A DNA stretch of 64,000 nt from Flavobacterium sp. LHD-85. Its GTDB lineage: Bacteria > Bacteroidota > Bacteroidia > Flavobacteriales > Flavobacteriaceae. Both the position numbers and the translations under genes were made by a program. How positions within the stretch are numbered: position 1 is the first letter of the stretch; the number at the start of each line of letters is the position of its first letter. The DNA lies in assembly GCF_030929595.1 (NCBI RefSeq), contig NZ_JAVFVR010000001.1:1203418-1267417 (forward strand), in the 5' to 3' direction. Shown here in pieces: positions 26,533 to 35,768 of this stretch. A model generated the notes under the pieces. It was not told the origin of the DNA. It did no database searches and saw only the letters and a program-made list of their open reading frames with translations.

Positions 26533-27300
26533 TTAAACCTTCTTTATAAATTTTGGTTTGATAATCAATTGAGTAAACAAAAACCTCATCATTAATAAAA
26601 CAGAAAAAACTAAATTATATCCATGAAAATCGCGATAAACTCCAAAATTATGTTTGATCAATTTAAACTTTGAAGAGGAAATAGAATCTTTTCTGATTCT
26701 ATAAAAAGCGAGACTTTCTGGAACTGCTTTTGCCGTTTGTATTTGTTTTAGAATTGTAAGCCATATTCTCCAATCTTGCCTTTTCTCAGAAGATTCTAAT
26801 TTGATTTTTCCGAAATATTCTGCATCATAAATAGCAGTAAGATTACCCACGTAATTGCAAAAAAACAATTCTTTATACGTTAAAGGATTTGGAGATTCGA
26901 CTCTTCTGTTTAAGCTATTTCCTTCTTCATCAATCGAATCGTAATAACTAAAAGTAAATGGCTGATTATTTGCTTTTAAAAACTGAATCTGTTTTTCCAA
27001 TTTATCCGAAAACCATACGTCATCAGCATCGAGATAGGCAATGTATTTTCCGGAAGCTTTTTCTAAAGCTTCATTTCGGGCAAAACCATTTCCGCAATTT
27101 TTGGATAGTTTGAATAATTTTATTCTGCTATCATCTTGGGCAAATTCTTCTATAATAGAAACTGTTCCATCTGTAGAAGCATCATCAACCAAAATCATTT
27201 CCCAGTTTTGATAGGTCTGATTTTGAACTGATTCTATAGTTGCTCTAATGAACGTTTCAGTATTGTATGTTGGTGTTAAAATAGATACTAAATCGTTCAT
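26533..27300 (-). CDS. Glycosyltransferase family 2
   Basis: 255 residues with the GT-A fold: VSILTPTYNTETFIRATIES at the N-terminus, ILVDDASTDGT (about 35-45), and the metal-binding YLDADDVW (about 90-97). It transfers a sugar from an NDP-sugar during surface glycan synthesis at the cytoplasmic face of the membrane. It follows the UDP-glucuronate decarboxylase gene by 29 bp and is the last gene of that minus-strand group. Confidence 0.9.
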   Translation of the reverse strand: MNDLVSILTPTYNTETFIRATIESVQNQTYQNWEMILVDDASTDGTVSIIEEFAQDDSRIKLFKLSKNCGNGFARNEALEKASGKYIAYLDADDVWFSDKLEKQIQFLKANNQPFTFSYYDSIDEEGNSLNRRVESPNPLTYKELFFCNYVGNLTAIYDAEYFGKIKLESSEKRQDWRIWLTILKQIQTAKAVPESLAFYRIRKDSISSSKFKLIKHNFGVYRDFHGYNLVFSVLLMMRFLFTQLIIKPKFIKKV

Positions 27301-27329
27301 TAGATTTATTATTCTTTCAGAATCTTAAT

Positions 27330-28313
27330 TTATTTTATATAGCTTGAAAAATCTTTGTGTTCTTCTTTAGCCAGTTCTTCAGGAGATAAAGATTTGAAAT
27401 ACTCATATGTGATTTTCATTCCTTCTGCACGGTTAACTTTTGCTTCCCATCCTAACAATTCTTTTGCCTTTGTAGTATCTGGCTGACGCTGTAAAGGATC
27501 GTTTATTGGCAATGGATGATAAACCACTTTCTGGTTTGTTCCTGTCAATTTAATGATTTCTTCCGCAAAATCTTTAATCGTGATTTCGTCTGGATTTCCA
27601 ATGTTTACTGGATAAACGTAATCTGAATGCAACAATCTGTAAATCCCCTCAACTTGATCGTCTACATAACAAAAAGAGCGCGTCTGCATTCCATCACCAA
27701 AAATCGTTAAATCTTCGCCACGTAAAGCCTGACCAATAAAAGCAGGAATTACACGTCCGTCGTTCAGTCGCATTCTTGGTCCGTAAGTATTAAAAATACG
27801 CACGATTCTGGTTTCTACGCCGTGAAAAGTATGGTAAGCCATTGTGATCGATTCCTGAAAACGCTTTGCTTCGTCGTAAACACCACGTGGACCAATTGTA
27901 TTTACGTTTCCGTAATATTCTTCGGTCTGAGGATGCACTAAAGGATCTCCGTAAACCTCAGAAGTCGATGCAATCAAAATTCTTGCTTTTTTAACTCTCG
28001 CTAATCCTAATAAATTGTGTGTTCCTAAAGAACCTACTTTTAAAGTCTGGATTGGAATTTTTAAATAATCAATCGGACTTGCCGGCGAGGCAAAATGCAA
28101 TATATAATCCAAATCGCCCGGAACATGTACAAATTTGGTAATATCATGATGATAAAACTCGAAATTTTCAAGTTTGAATAAATGTTCAATATTCTTAAGA
28201 TCTCCCGTGATTAAGTTATCCATTCCGATTACAAAGTAACCTTCTTTGATAAATCTATCACATAAGTGTGATCCTAAAAATCCTGCCGCTCCAGTTATAA
28301 GTATTCTTTTCAT
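27330..28313 (-). CDS. UDP-glucuronate decarboxylase (UDP-xylose synthase)
   Basis: 327 residues, extended short-chain dehydrogenase fold. NAD-binding [14 protein letters not shown] (about 7-20), [16 protein letters not shown] (about 70), the catalytic Ser/Tyr/Lys set in [10 protein letters not shown] (about 116) and YDEAKR (about 147-152), and the substrate stretch [18 protein letters not shown] (about 176) are typical of UXS enzymes, which convert UDP-glucuronate to UDP-xylose. This implies a pentose in the surface glycan. Upstream is a -7 box TACATTTG (28332-28339, minus strand). Confidence 0.9.
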   Translation of the reverse strand: MKRILITGAAGFLGSHLCDRFIKEGYFVIGMDNLITGDLKNIEHLFKLENFEFYHHDITKFVHVPGDLDYILHFASPASPIDYLKIPIQTLKVGSLGTHNLLGLARVKKARILIASTSEVYGDPLVHPQTEEYYGNVNTIGPRGVYDEAKRFQESITMAYHTFHGVETRIVRIFNTYGPRMRLNDGRVIPAFIGQALRGEDLTIFGDGMQTRSFCYVDDQVEGIYRLLHSDYVYPVNIGNPDEITIKDFAEEIIKLTGTNQKVVYHPLPINDPLQRQPDTTKAKELLGWEAKVNRAEGMKITYEYFKSLSPEELAKEEHKDFSSYIK

Positions 28314-28331
28314 GATATTTATTTAACATCG

Positions 28332-28339
28332 CAAATGTA
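28332..28339 (-). promoter_or_regulatory. -7 box of the UDP-xylose synthase-GT2 pair
   Basis: TACATTTG on the minus strand fits TAnnTTTG, 19 bp before the start of the decarboxylase gene. Confidence 0.5.
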
Positions 28340-28375
28340 ACTGATTTGAAAATTATTTTCAGTTATCTTTCGTAT

Positions 28376-29500
28376 TTATGTTGCTTTTAAAGACTCTTGA
28401 TGTTCCTTATATTTTATTTCTACAAATTCTTTCATTTCTTTTTCAAATCGCTGCTTTGAAAAAGAAATAGAATGTTTGCGTATTATTTTGGGGTCAAAAT
28501 TTTTAGTTCCAAAATGAATTACTGCTTCTTTAATTTTCTGAGCAGATTGTTCATCGAAGAAAATTCCTGTTTCGTTATCAACAACAGTTTCCATCGTCCC
28601 TCCTTTGGATAAAGCAATAACAGGAGTTCCACAAGCTTGAGCTTCAACAGGTATTATACCGAAATCTTCTTCTGCGGCAAAAACAAATGCTTTTGCTTTC
28701 TGCATTAAACTTCTCAGATTTTTATTATCAACAAAACCAACAAATTCTATATTGTTTTTGGCTATTTTTTGAAGTTTTTCTAATTCTGGCCCGTCTCCAG
28801 CAACTATTAATTTTAAATTGGGCAGTTCATTAAAAGCTTCCACAATAAGCTGTGTTTTTTTATACGGAACCAGCCTTGAAGCTGTTAAATAATAATCTTC
28901 TTTAACTTCTTCTAAACTAAAAAAATCAACATCAACAGGCGGATAAATTACTGTCGATTCTTTCTTATATGATTTTTTAATTCGTTTGGCAATATGCTTC
29001 GAATTGGCAATAAAATAATCTACATTTTCTGAATTAGAAAGATCCCATTTCTGGATTTTATTTAAGACCGATTTTGCATACAATCCTTTTAAACCTTTGG
29101 TTAATCCGGCATCTTTTAAATATTGCTCTCTTAGATCCCAAGCATAACGCATTGGCGAATGGCAATAACAAATATGAAGCTGATTTTTTTCTACTTTTAT
29201 CCCTTTTGCTACTGCAGATGAAGAACTGATTATCAGATCATAATCGCTTAAATCAAACTGTTCTATCGCAATTGGAAATAACTGTAAAAATTTACGATGG
29301 TTTTTCTTTACTGTAGGTAGTTTTTGAATAAAGCTGGTTTTGGCTTTTTTACCATTCAAAATAAACTTTCGATCTTCATCGTTCAAAAAGTCAATTAATG
29401 CAAAATGGTCAAAATCGTTCCAAATTGAGTTTATAGAATGAATCACTTTTTCGGCTCCTCCATTTACATAATACCAATCGCTAATAAGGGCTTTTTTCAT
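28376..29500 (-). CDS. Glycosyltransferase family 4
   Basis: 374 residues from the ATG at 29500-29498 (MKKALISDWYYVNGGAEKVI). The frame runs upstream to 29593, but that part overlaps the end of the previous GT2 gene, whose stop lies only 2 bp before this ATG, so the short start is chosen. The GT-B fold shows the acceptor-side glycine loop (NGGAEK), and the donor site EEDFGIIPVEAQACGTPVIA (about 297-316) with the retaining GT4 E-x7-E pattern. It adds a sugar to the growing glycan. Co-transcribed with the upstream GT2 gene. Confidence 0.9.
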   Translation of the reverse strand: MKKALISDWYYVNGGAEKVIHSINSIWNDFDHFALIDFLNDEDRKFILNGKKAKTSFIQKLPTVKKNHRKFLQLFPIAIEQFDLSDYDLIISSSSAVAKGIKVEKNQLHICYCHSPMRYAWDLREQYLKDAGLTKGLKGLYAKSVLNKIQKWDLSNSENVDYFIANSKHIAKRIKKSYKKESTVIYPPVDVDFFSLEEVKEDYYLTASRLVPYKKTQLIVEAFNELPNLKLIVAGDGPELEKLQKIAKNNIEFVGFVDNKNLRSLMQKAKAFVFAAEEDFGIIPVEAQACGTPVIALSKGGTMETVVDNETGIFFDEQSAQKIKEAVIHFGTKNFDPKIIRKHSISFSKQRFEKEMKEFVEIKYKEHQESLKAT

Positions 29501-29502
29501 TT

Positions 29503-30513
29503 TTATTGCATTATTTTTCTCGTAAGATAATACACGTAATAGGCATTTTTGCCAAAAGTGATATTTAAAAAATATAAAGTTTTCGGAATCCAATGATCGA
29601 ACAAATCTAATTTTTTTAATTCAGATTTGAGCTCTTTTAAAGTTTCTTTCGAAACCCCGACATTCATTTCAAAAACATGAAAAGACTGTCTGACCATTAA
29701 TTCTCTTCGCAATTCTTCACGAATTTCAATATTATATAAATTACCAACCTCTTTTCCGATGTCTAAAACTCCTTTCCACATGGAGGCTCTTCCTTTGGCA
29801 GAATAAGATCCAGGAATATGAAGATTTCCATCTTTTTCAGAATCTCCAAATAATGGTGGATTTCCTGCTCTCCCTCCCACTGAAGGATTTGCTAGATAAC
29901 CAATTCCAGTCGTACAGAAAGCGTTTGCCGCAAGATAAATTTGGTAAAATAAAGTTCCATCGTATTTATCTGTAGCTAGTTTTTTTGCCCATTCTTTATT
30001 AATAACTAATCCTCCAACAAAACCACACATTCTGAAAATTAGTTTCGCAGAATCATTTTTTCCGATAATAGCTTCCGTTGACAAAATTCTAGAAATTCCG
30101 AGTGGTTTATTTATATCTTTTTCAAAACGAATGAACGGTCTCGAAATCATAGCAATTGATTCATTTCTTTTACAAAAATTGTCAATTTCATTTAAACCGT
30201 TTTTCAAAAATAAATCATCGTTACCAATTAATATCACCCATTTGCAAAGCGCTAAATCAATTAGTTTTCGAATATTTGCATCGTATCCTAAGTTTTTTTC
30301 ATTTTCTATATAAGAAAGAATTACATTTTTGGTGTTAAAAATAGTATGATACTTTTCTACAATAGCCCGTATTGCATTTCTTTCTTTAGAAAAATCTTCG
30401 CAAATTATAATTTCGTTTGGCAGCATATCCATTTCATAAATAGATTCTAATAAATCTTTAAATTCATTTGGCCTGCCGTAAGCGGGAATTGCGATACTAT
30501 ATCCTTGCGTCAT
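29503..30513 (-). CDS. Glycosyltransferase family 2
   Basis: 336 residues from the ATG at 30513-30511 (MTQGYSIAIPAYGRPNEF); the 13 residues before it in the frame are unlike a GT2 start. The domain holds IIICEDFS (about 36), and the nucleotide-binding WVILIGNDDLFLKNG (about 92) in place of a typical DxD, which is acceptable in this family. It starts the minus-strand GT2-GT4 pair and is divergent from the flippase gene at 30628. Confidence 0.87.
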   Translation of the reverse strand: MTQGYSIAIPAYGRPNEFKDLLESIYEMDMLPNEIIICEDFSKERNAIRAIVEKYHTIFNTKNVILSYIENEKNLGYDANIRKLIDLALCKWVILIGNDDLFLKNGLNEIDNFCKRNESIAMISRPFIRFEKDINKPLGISRILSTEAIIGKNDSAKLIFRMCGFVGGLVINKEWAKKLATDKYDGTLFYQIYLAANAFCTTGIGYLANPSVGGRAGNPPLFGDSEKDGNLHIPGSYSAKGRASMWKGVLDIGKEVGNLYNIEIREELRRELMVRQSFHVFEMNVGVSKETLKELKSELKKLDLFDHWIPKTLYFLNITFGKNAYYVYYLTRKIMQ

Positions 30514-30627
30514 TTTTATATTAAAAAAACTTACATTTTCTGATTTTATCAAAAATATAATTTTAATTTGTATTTGCTAGAAATAAAAAATCAAGTTTCT
30601 GTGTAAAATTTAACAACAAACTATATA

Positions 30628-31866
30628 GTGCTTAAAAACATATCATTGAGCTTTGGAATAAATTTTATTAATTTATTATTTCCATTGTTATTAATTCCAT
30701 TTTACATCAAAACATTTGGAATTGATACTTACGGTTTAATTGCAATATCCATGGCATTCATTAATATAGTTTCTGTTTTATATGATTATTCCTGGTATGC
30801 ATTTGCGCCGATAGAGATTCAAAAAGTAAAAAACGAGCCCAGTTTAATCAATCAATATATTTCTAAAATCATTAATTGCAAGATTGCGGTATTTCTGCCA
30901 TCTGTATTTTTATTACTTGCTTTTATTTTATGTTCTGAAATAAAATACAATATGATTTTTTCATTTTCATTACTGGTATTTCTATTTTCAAGATCTCAAA
31001 ACAACCTCTGTTTCTTTATCGGATTGGATAAAGTTTTTCCTTATTTCATCATTAATACTATTGTAAAAATTGGTTGTATTGCCCTGATTTTTATAACTCT
31101 ACTTGAAAAAACTGATTATCAGTTTGTTTTTTACTATCTGGGAATATCTGATATTCTAATTTTCATTCTTTCTACTTTATATTTAGTCAAAAAAAATGAT
31201 TTTAAGTACCATTTTTCATCTATTTCAGAAATTTACGATGAACTTGTTTTTGGCCATAAATTGTTTTTAACCAACCTAACTATTTGTGCTCTGATGAATT
31301 CGAGTACGATAATTTTAAGTGTCTTTTTTGACAATAGGATTGTAGGAATTTATAATGTCGCAGAGAAAATTATTATGCTTTGCAAACAATCAATCAGTGT
31401 ATTATTTCAAGGTGTTTATTTTAAAGCTTGCGAAATTGGAATTTCAAAGATTAAACAGCTCAACCATTTCCTAAAATCAATTTTTTGGGCTTATTTTTTA
31501 ATGTATGGCTTTGGAGGTCTTTTATTAATTGTTTTTCCCAATTTAATCATTAGTATTTTAAGTTCAGAATATACTATTAATTCCTCTCTATATTTAATTT
31601 ACCTTGCTCCAATCCCGCTTATTAATGCATTGAACCAATCTGCTTACATGTCGTTATTACTGCATCATAAAAAAAGCATTTATTTTAATGCGCATCTTTA
31701 CGGACTGATTATTAATATTATTCTTTCTTTTGTTCTATGCTATTTTATGAAAGTTTATGGTATAATTTTATCTTTAATTTTAACTGAAGTATTTATAACT
31801 GTTTATCTCAATTTTGCCATTGTCAAAAATGACGAGTTAAATTTTTTCAAGAACAAAACTGTCTAA
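30628..31866 (+). CDS. Wzx-type O-unit flippase
   Basis: 412 residues with about 12 membrane helices, beginning ISLSFGINFINLLFPLLLIP and containing YGLIAISMAFINIVSVLYDY, both typical of Wzx flippases of the MATE-like superfamily. It should translocate the lipid-linked repeat unit. The only plausible start is a GTG at 30628. The gene ends 1 bp before the polymerase-like gene, so they form a wzx-wzy pair. Confidence 0.85.
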   Translation: MLKNISLSFGINFINLLFPLLLIPFYIKTFGIDTYGLIAISMAFINIVSVLYDYSWYAFAPIEIQKVKNEPSLINQYISKIINCKIAVFLPSVFLLLAFILCSEIKYNMIFSFSLLVFLFSRSQNNLCFFIGLDKVFPYFIINTIVKIGCIALIFITLLEKTDYQFVFYYLGISDILIFILSTLYLVKKNDFKYHFSSISEIYDELVFGHKLFLTNLTICALMNSSTIILSVFFDNRIVGIYNVAEKIIMLCKQSISVLFQGVYFKACEIGISKIKQLNHFLKSIFWAYFLMYGFGGLLLIVFPNLIISILSSEYTINSSLYLIYLAPIPLINALNQSAYMSLLLHHKKSIYFNAHLYGLIINIILSFVLCYFMKVYGIILSLILTEVFITVYLNFAIVKNDELNFFKNKTV

Positions 31867-31867
31867 A

Positions 31868-33076
31868 ATGAATTTTTCAAAAAAGCTTATTAAACCAATA
31901 CTTTATTTGCTTGTAGGTTCTTCTCTGATCTATTTTATAGAAGCTTTTCAATCTATTATGATGATTGTAACAGCTTTGTTATTAATAAGTTTTACTACGT
32001 TTGAAGATTTTAAAATTTCTAAAAAGAATGCTCCTTTTCTGCTTTCTTTCTTCATTTTAGCTTTTTATTACACCCTGTTTTTTAGTTCTAAAAGTCTCAA
32101 ACTTATTGCCGAAAGTTTGCTGTTATTTGTTATTCCGCTCTTGAGCATTTATTTATATCAGTTAGAAACGTTTACAAAAGATCTAAAAAAAATACAATTT
32201 GCTTACAGTATTTCGTTGAGCTTACTATGTTTGTATTTTTTAGTTTTTTACATTTATGACATTCCTAATCATCACTTTGATTGGTATTTAGCGCGTTATA
32301 ATCTAGAATTTTATAATAAAATACATGGCACTTACATTTGTTTATGGATTGCAATTGCTATTTTATTTCTAGCCGATCTCACCTCTGGATTTAAACAGTT
32401 TTCTTTGCCGAAAAAGGTTTTATTTAGTGTTATGTTTGCCCTTCTTTTTTCAGGATTAATTATTTACAATTCAAGAAATATTATTGTTGGTCTTATTATA
32501 ATTTCGAGTATTCGATTTCTGCTATTAAAAAAACGAAACAAAACGATTTCAAAAAAACTGCTTTTTCTGGTCTTATTTGCCGTTATCACTGTTATTTTGT
32601 TATCGCAACGTTATCTAGAAGATATTCAATTTTTATTTGAAAATTCGTTTAAAAATTCGACTCGATACGCGGCTTGGTCTTGTAGCGCTCAATTAATTTA
32701 CGACTCCAATTTTTTGGGTATGGACTTTAATTTAATTCAGGAAAAATTAAACGAATGTTATGTTCCTTTTCACAGTTTGGAACTAACAAAATTTAAAATT
32801 AATTCTCACAATCAATATCTTGATTTTTTATTAAAAGGTGGAATTTTAATGCTTTTGGCTTTTATTTCGATCTTGTTCGTAAAAGTAAAATACGCTCTTA
32901 AAAGCCACAATTACTTGTATTTATCAGTAACCATCTTGTTTGTTATTTCATTTATAACCGAAAATATTCTGGTAAGACAATATGGAATTTACAGCTATTT
33001 TTTATGTGATGTTTTGTTTCTCGGTTCTATTCTTGGAAATAAAAATCATAGTAGATATGAAGTAAAAAAATACTAA
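31868..33076 (+). CDS. Wzy/O-antigen ligase-like membrane protein
   Basis: 402 residues, about 10-12 helices. The periplasmic loop near 305-325 holds INSHNQYLDFLLKGGI, the H-x-x-Y pattern of the O-antigen ligase/polymerase superfamily, and NSRNIIVGLIII (about 198) resembles the basic residue region of the family. It likely joins glycan units or attaches them to lipid A core. It is coupled to wzx (1-bp gap). Its last 75 bp overlap the end of the opposing gene at 33002-34207. Confidence 0.82.
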   Translation: MNFSKKLIKPILYLLVGSSLIYFIEAFQSIMMIVTALLLISFTTFEDFKISKKNAPFLLSFFILAFYYTLFFSSKSLKLIAESLLLFVIPLLSIYLYQLETFTKDLKKIQFAYSISLSLLCLYFLVFYIYDIPNHHFDWYLARYNLEFYNKIHGTYICLWIAIAILFLADLTSGFKQFSLPKKVLFSVMFALLFSGLIIYNSRNIIVGLIIISSIRFLLLKKRNKTISKKLLFLVLFAVITVILLSQRYLEDIQFLFENSFKNSTRYAAWSCSAQLIYDSNFLGMDFNLIQEKLNECYVPFHSLELTKFKINSHNQYLDFLLKGGILMLLAFISILFVKVKYALKSHNYLYLSVTILFVISFITENILVRQYGIYSYFLCDVLFLGSILGNKNHSRYEVKKY

Positions 33077-34207
33077 TGTTGGTATATATAGCATACATCC
33101 ATCGCTACAGCAAACAAACAAATAAATCATACAGCCAACTAAATAGAGATAATTGTTGTTTTTGGTTGTAATGGCAATATAAACCGGCATAAAAAAAGAA
33201 AAGCAAAACAGTAAAATTCCAACAAAACCAAGTTGTTTAAAAATAGACAAATACACAATTTCTTCAATAAACTTAAAAGTTTGGCTTCCAAAAAAGCTTA
33301 AACCACTTACTTGTCTAATCTGCTCGATTCTTCCTCCTAATTTTGAATCTAAAATAAACCCAGATAATGAGCCATATTGAAAATAACGATTCATAAAAAA
33401 TGTCCCGATAACAACCAGAATTAATCCCAGTAAAGCATAAATTCTTATCAGTCTGAAAATACTGTCTTTATAAATAAGCACAAAATAAAACAGTAATCCA
33501 AGCCAGACAGTTCTTGATAATGTAAGTATTAAAGCCAAAATTACTATCATCAATTTTATCTTAGAAGTATTTTTTTGATGAAAAATAGGAAATAGCATTA
33601 AAAGGCAAACTCCAAAAATGTTTCCATTATTGTAGGTAGAAATCAGCTTATAAAGCGAACCTCTCATATTGTATTTTCCTTCTAAAGTGCCCAAATCTCC
33701 TGCATTTACAGTCACATAAGGAATTTCAATATAATGCCCCGTAACTTGCTTGAAAATAAAAAGCAAAACGCCATACAAAGAAACTAAAAATACTGCCTGA
33801 GTTATTTTTTCTTCTATGAAGTAATAATTTATTTTCTTTAAAAATGGACTTAAAAAAAGGTAAAAGAATAACGGAAGAAATGCAAAACTCACGTAGAAAG
33901 CCACAAGATTTCCAAGTGAACCTGAATATCCTCTAAAAATCAGATTTAACGAAAAATAAACAACAAATGGCAAAGTCGCCAAGTAACAAGTAAGATGTTT
34001 GGACTGTACTAAAAATGCCTTTTTTTCTAGCAGTATTATAATTAAAAGCAGAAAAATTAGCCCTAAATATAAATATCCCCAAGTGAAAGGTATTCCTGCA
34101 ATTTTGAAGCCTCCTTTTGGCAGATAAACTAAAAATAGCAACGCAATAAAAAAAAGATACTCTCTAATTTTTTCGTTATTCAAAATAAGTTTAAAATTAA
34201 ATCGCAT
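33002..34207 (-). CDS. Second Wzy/O-antigen polymerase-like membrane protein
   Basis: 401 residues, about 11 helices. TLSRTVWLGLLFYFVLIYKD (about 222) matches the arginine-containing helix region of O-antigen polymerases, though an H-N-x-Y loop is not as clear as in the neighbour. It is convergent with the other polymerase-like gene and overlaps it by 75 bp. It lies 31 bp after the small lipoprotein gene on the same strand, so it may belong to the Wzz-like-lipoprotein transcript. Confidence 0.78.
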   Translation of the reverse strand: MRFNFKLILNNEKIREYLFFIALLFLVYLPKGGFKIAGIPFTWGYLYLGLIFLLLIIILLEKKAFLVQSKHLTCYLATLPFVVYFSLNLIFRGYSGSLGNLVAFYVSFAFLPLFFYLFLSPFLKKINYYFIEEKITQAVFLVSLYGVLLFIFKQVTGHYIEIPYVTVNAGDLGTLEGKYNMRGSLYKLISTYNNGNIFGVCLLMLFPIFHQKNTSKIKLMIVILALILTLSRTVWLGLLFYFVLIYKDSIFRLIRIYALLGLILVVIGTFFMNRYFQYGSLSGFILDSKLGGRIEQIRQVSGLSFFGSQTFKFIEEIVYLSIFKQLGFVGILLFCFSFFMPVYIAITTKNNNYLYLVGCMIYLFVCCSDGCMLYIPTLVFFYFISTMIFISKNRTEKQNIT

Positions 34208-34238
34208 CTTTTTTTAACTATTTTTTACTTGTAAATAT

Positions 34239-34754
34239 TTAGTATTTAAGTCTTTGTAATTCGTCCATTAATTCTTTATTACCCATCAAAAAAGGATCAT
34301 ATTGATTATTAACCTGACTTAGTTTGTAACCGAAGTAGTTTGGATCCCAGGTAACAAATTCGTTACCATAAAAATATTTTTTGTAAGCTTCAAAATCTCC
34401 ATCAATTACTTTCGAATTATGTTGTATAGAGATATTTTTGATAGTAACATTCTGCTGAGTAGTATTATAACCTAAATCTACTCGAATATTTTCAGGAAAA
34501 ACTTTATCTGGAAAATTGACTACAATTTTTTGCATTTCGTTTGATGCATAAACTGGTCGAAAAACTGAGTTTTCATCTTTCCATTCCCCGCCTTCCGGCA
34601 AATAAAAAATCTGTAGTTTATCATTTTTTGCAAAAACAGCTTCAATAGTAACGGTAAAAACATCTTTTTTTCTGGCTATGTTTTCTTCCTTTTTCCCACA
34701 AGATGATAGTAATAAAGCAATTAAAACGCAGGTCGAAATGACTTTAAATTTCAT
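34239..34754 (-). CDS. Small lipoprotein of the polysaccharide locus
   Basis: 171 residues with a lipoprotein signal ending LIALLLSSCGKKEE, Cys at about residue 19. The mature part is predicted beta-rich (DVFTVTIEAVFAKNDKLQIF) and ends in a helical ELMDELQRLKY. I do not recognise the family. It lies 15 bp after the Wzz-like gene and 31 bp before the polymerase-like gene, so a role in glycan export or assembly is inferred from position only. Confidence 0.75.
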   Translation of the reverse strand: MKFKVISTCVLIALLLSSCGKKEENIARKKDVFTVTIEAVFAKNDKLQIFYLPEGGEWKDENSVFRPVYASNEMQKIVVNFPDKVFPENIRVDLGYNTTQQNVTIKNISIQHNSKVIDGDFEAYKKYFYGNEFVTWDPNYFGYKLSQVNNQYDPFLMGNKELMDELQRLKY

Positions 34755-34769
34755 TTTAAAAAAATTATA

Positions 34770-35762
34770 TTATTTGTTTTTTTCTTTTTCTACAAGTAAA
34801 AGCTGCTTTTTGTAAAATGCCTTAAATGAATTAAGAAGCACAAAAAGTAAAATAAATAAAAACGGAAGATAAAACTTTAGCTTACTATTTATCGATTTTT
34901 TGCTTTCTACATTAATTGTACTGCTTATTTCTTTGATTGTTTTATTGTAACTAATCAATTTAAGTCTATTTCTTCCTTGATCTTCAATTAATGTTTGTTT
35001 TGTTTTTATAAGATCATTCAGTTGCGTATTCTCGTTATAATAAACCAATTTGTCATTTCGAGTTCCTTTTGCAACATTAGAAAAATTACTTAAAACAGTA
35101 TTAATCTGCTTGATAATCGAATCGTTTTGAACAATATTTGATTGTAAATTTTTTAATTCAATTTTCTGAATAGCATTAAAATATTCTGAATTATTTAAAA
35201 AATTTAAAATCGGCGTCGCAAAATCTGAATCATTTCCTATTTTACTTGTAGTAAAAGAAATCGTGTGATATCTGTAGTTTTTACTGGTTATGGTGTCTAC
35301 CAATATTTTATTGATATCGCCATTTTCGGCCATAAGTTCCAATAATTGAAAATTACGCTCTTTGTTTTCTACAAACTTATAAGCTTCAACTATTGGCCTG
35401 ATTAGAATTCTTTTAATCAATTTTGGCTTTTTAACACCAACAACATTTTTTAGAAAAACAGTATCATTTGAAATCAATTTTGACTGCAGCAGATCAATTT
35501 TTGAATACAAATAATCTACACTTTCAAAATTTGGTTCTACAATAATTTGATTACTGTATGTTTTTCTTGTTGTATCTAAATACCAGCCAATTGCAAAACC
35601 AGTTACGATCAATACTAAAACTATAATCCAGTTTCTTAGAAAGAATTGAATACTGTTAAAAATAGAACGATTGAGTCTCTCAAAAAAGTCACTAATTTTT
35701 TTTGAAATCTGAACTAAATCAATCTCCTGATCTTCCTGGTTCTGCGGTACTTTTGTACTCAT
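34770..35762 (-). CDS. Wzz-like chain-length/polysaccharide co-polymerase
   Basis: 330 residues with two membrane helices, about 44-63 (NWIIVLVLIVTGFAIGWYLD) and about 298-315, enclosing a periplasmic domain with coiled-coil potential (about 195-280). This topology, plus an early cytoplasmic N-terminus, is that of Wzz-family proteins setting polysaccharide chain length. No C-terminal kinase domain is present. The gene lies 6 bp after the 559-aa gene and just before the lipoprotein gene. Confidence 0.78.
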   Translation of the reverse strand: MSTKVPQNQEDQEIDLVQISKKISDFFERLNRSIFNSIQFFLRNWIIVLVLIVTGFAIGWYLDTTRKTYSNQIIVEPNFESVDYLYSKIDLLQSKLISNDTVFLKNVVGVKKPKLIKRILIRPIVEAYKFVENKERNFQLLELMAENGDINKILVDTITSKNYRYHTISFTTSKIGNDSDFATPILNFLNNSEYFNAIQKIELKNLQSNIVQNDSIIKQINTVLSNFSNVAKGTRNDKLVYYNENTQLNDLIKTKQTLIEDQGRNRLKLISYNKTIKEISSTINVESKKSINSKLKFYLPFLFILLFVLLNSFKAFYKKQLLLVEKEKNK

Positions 35763-35768
35763 TTACGA

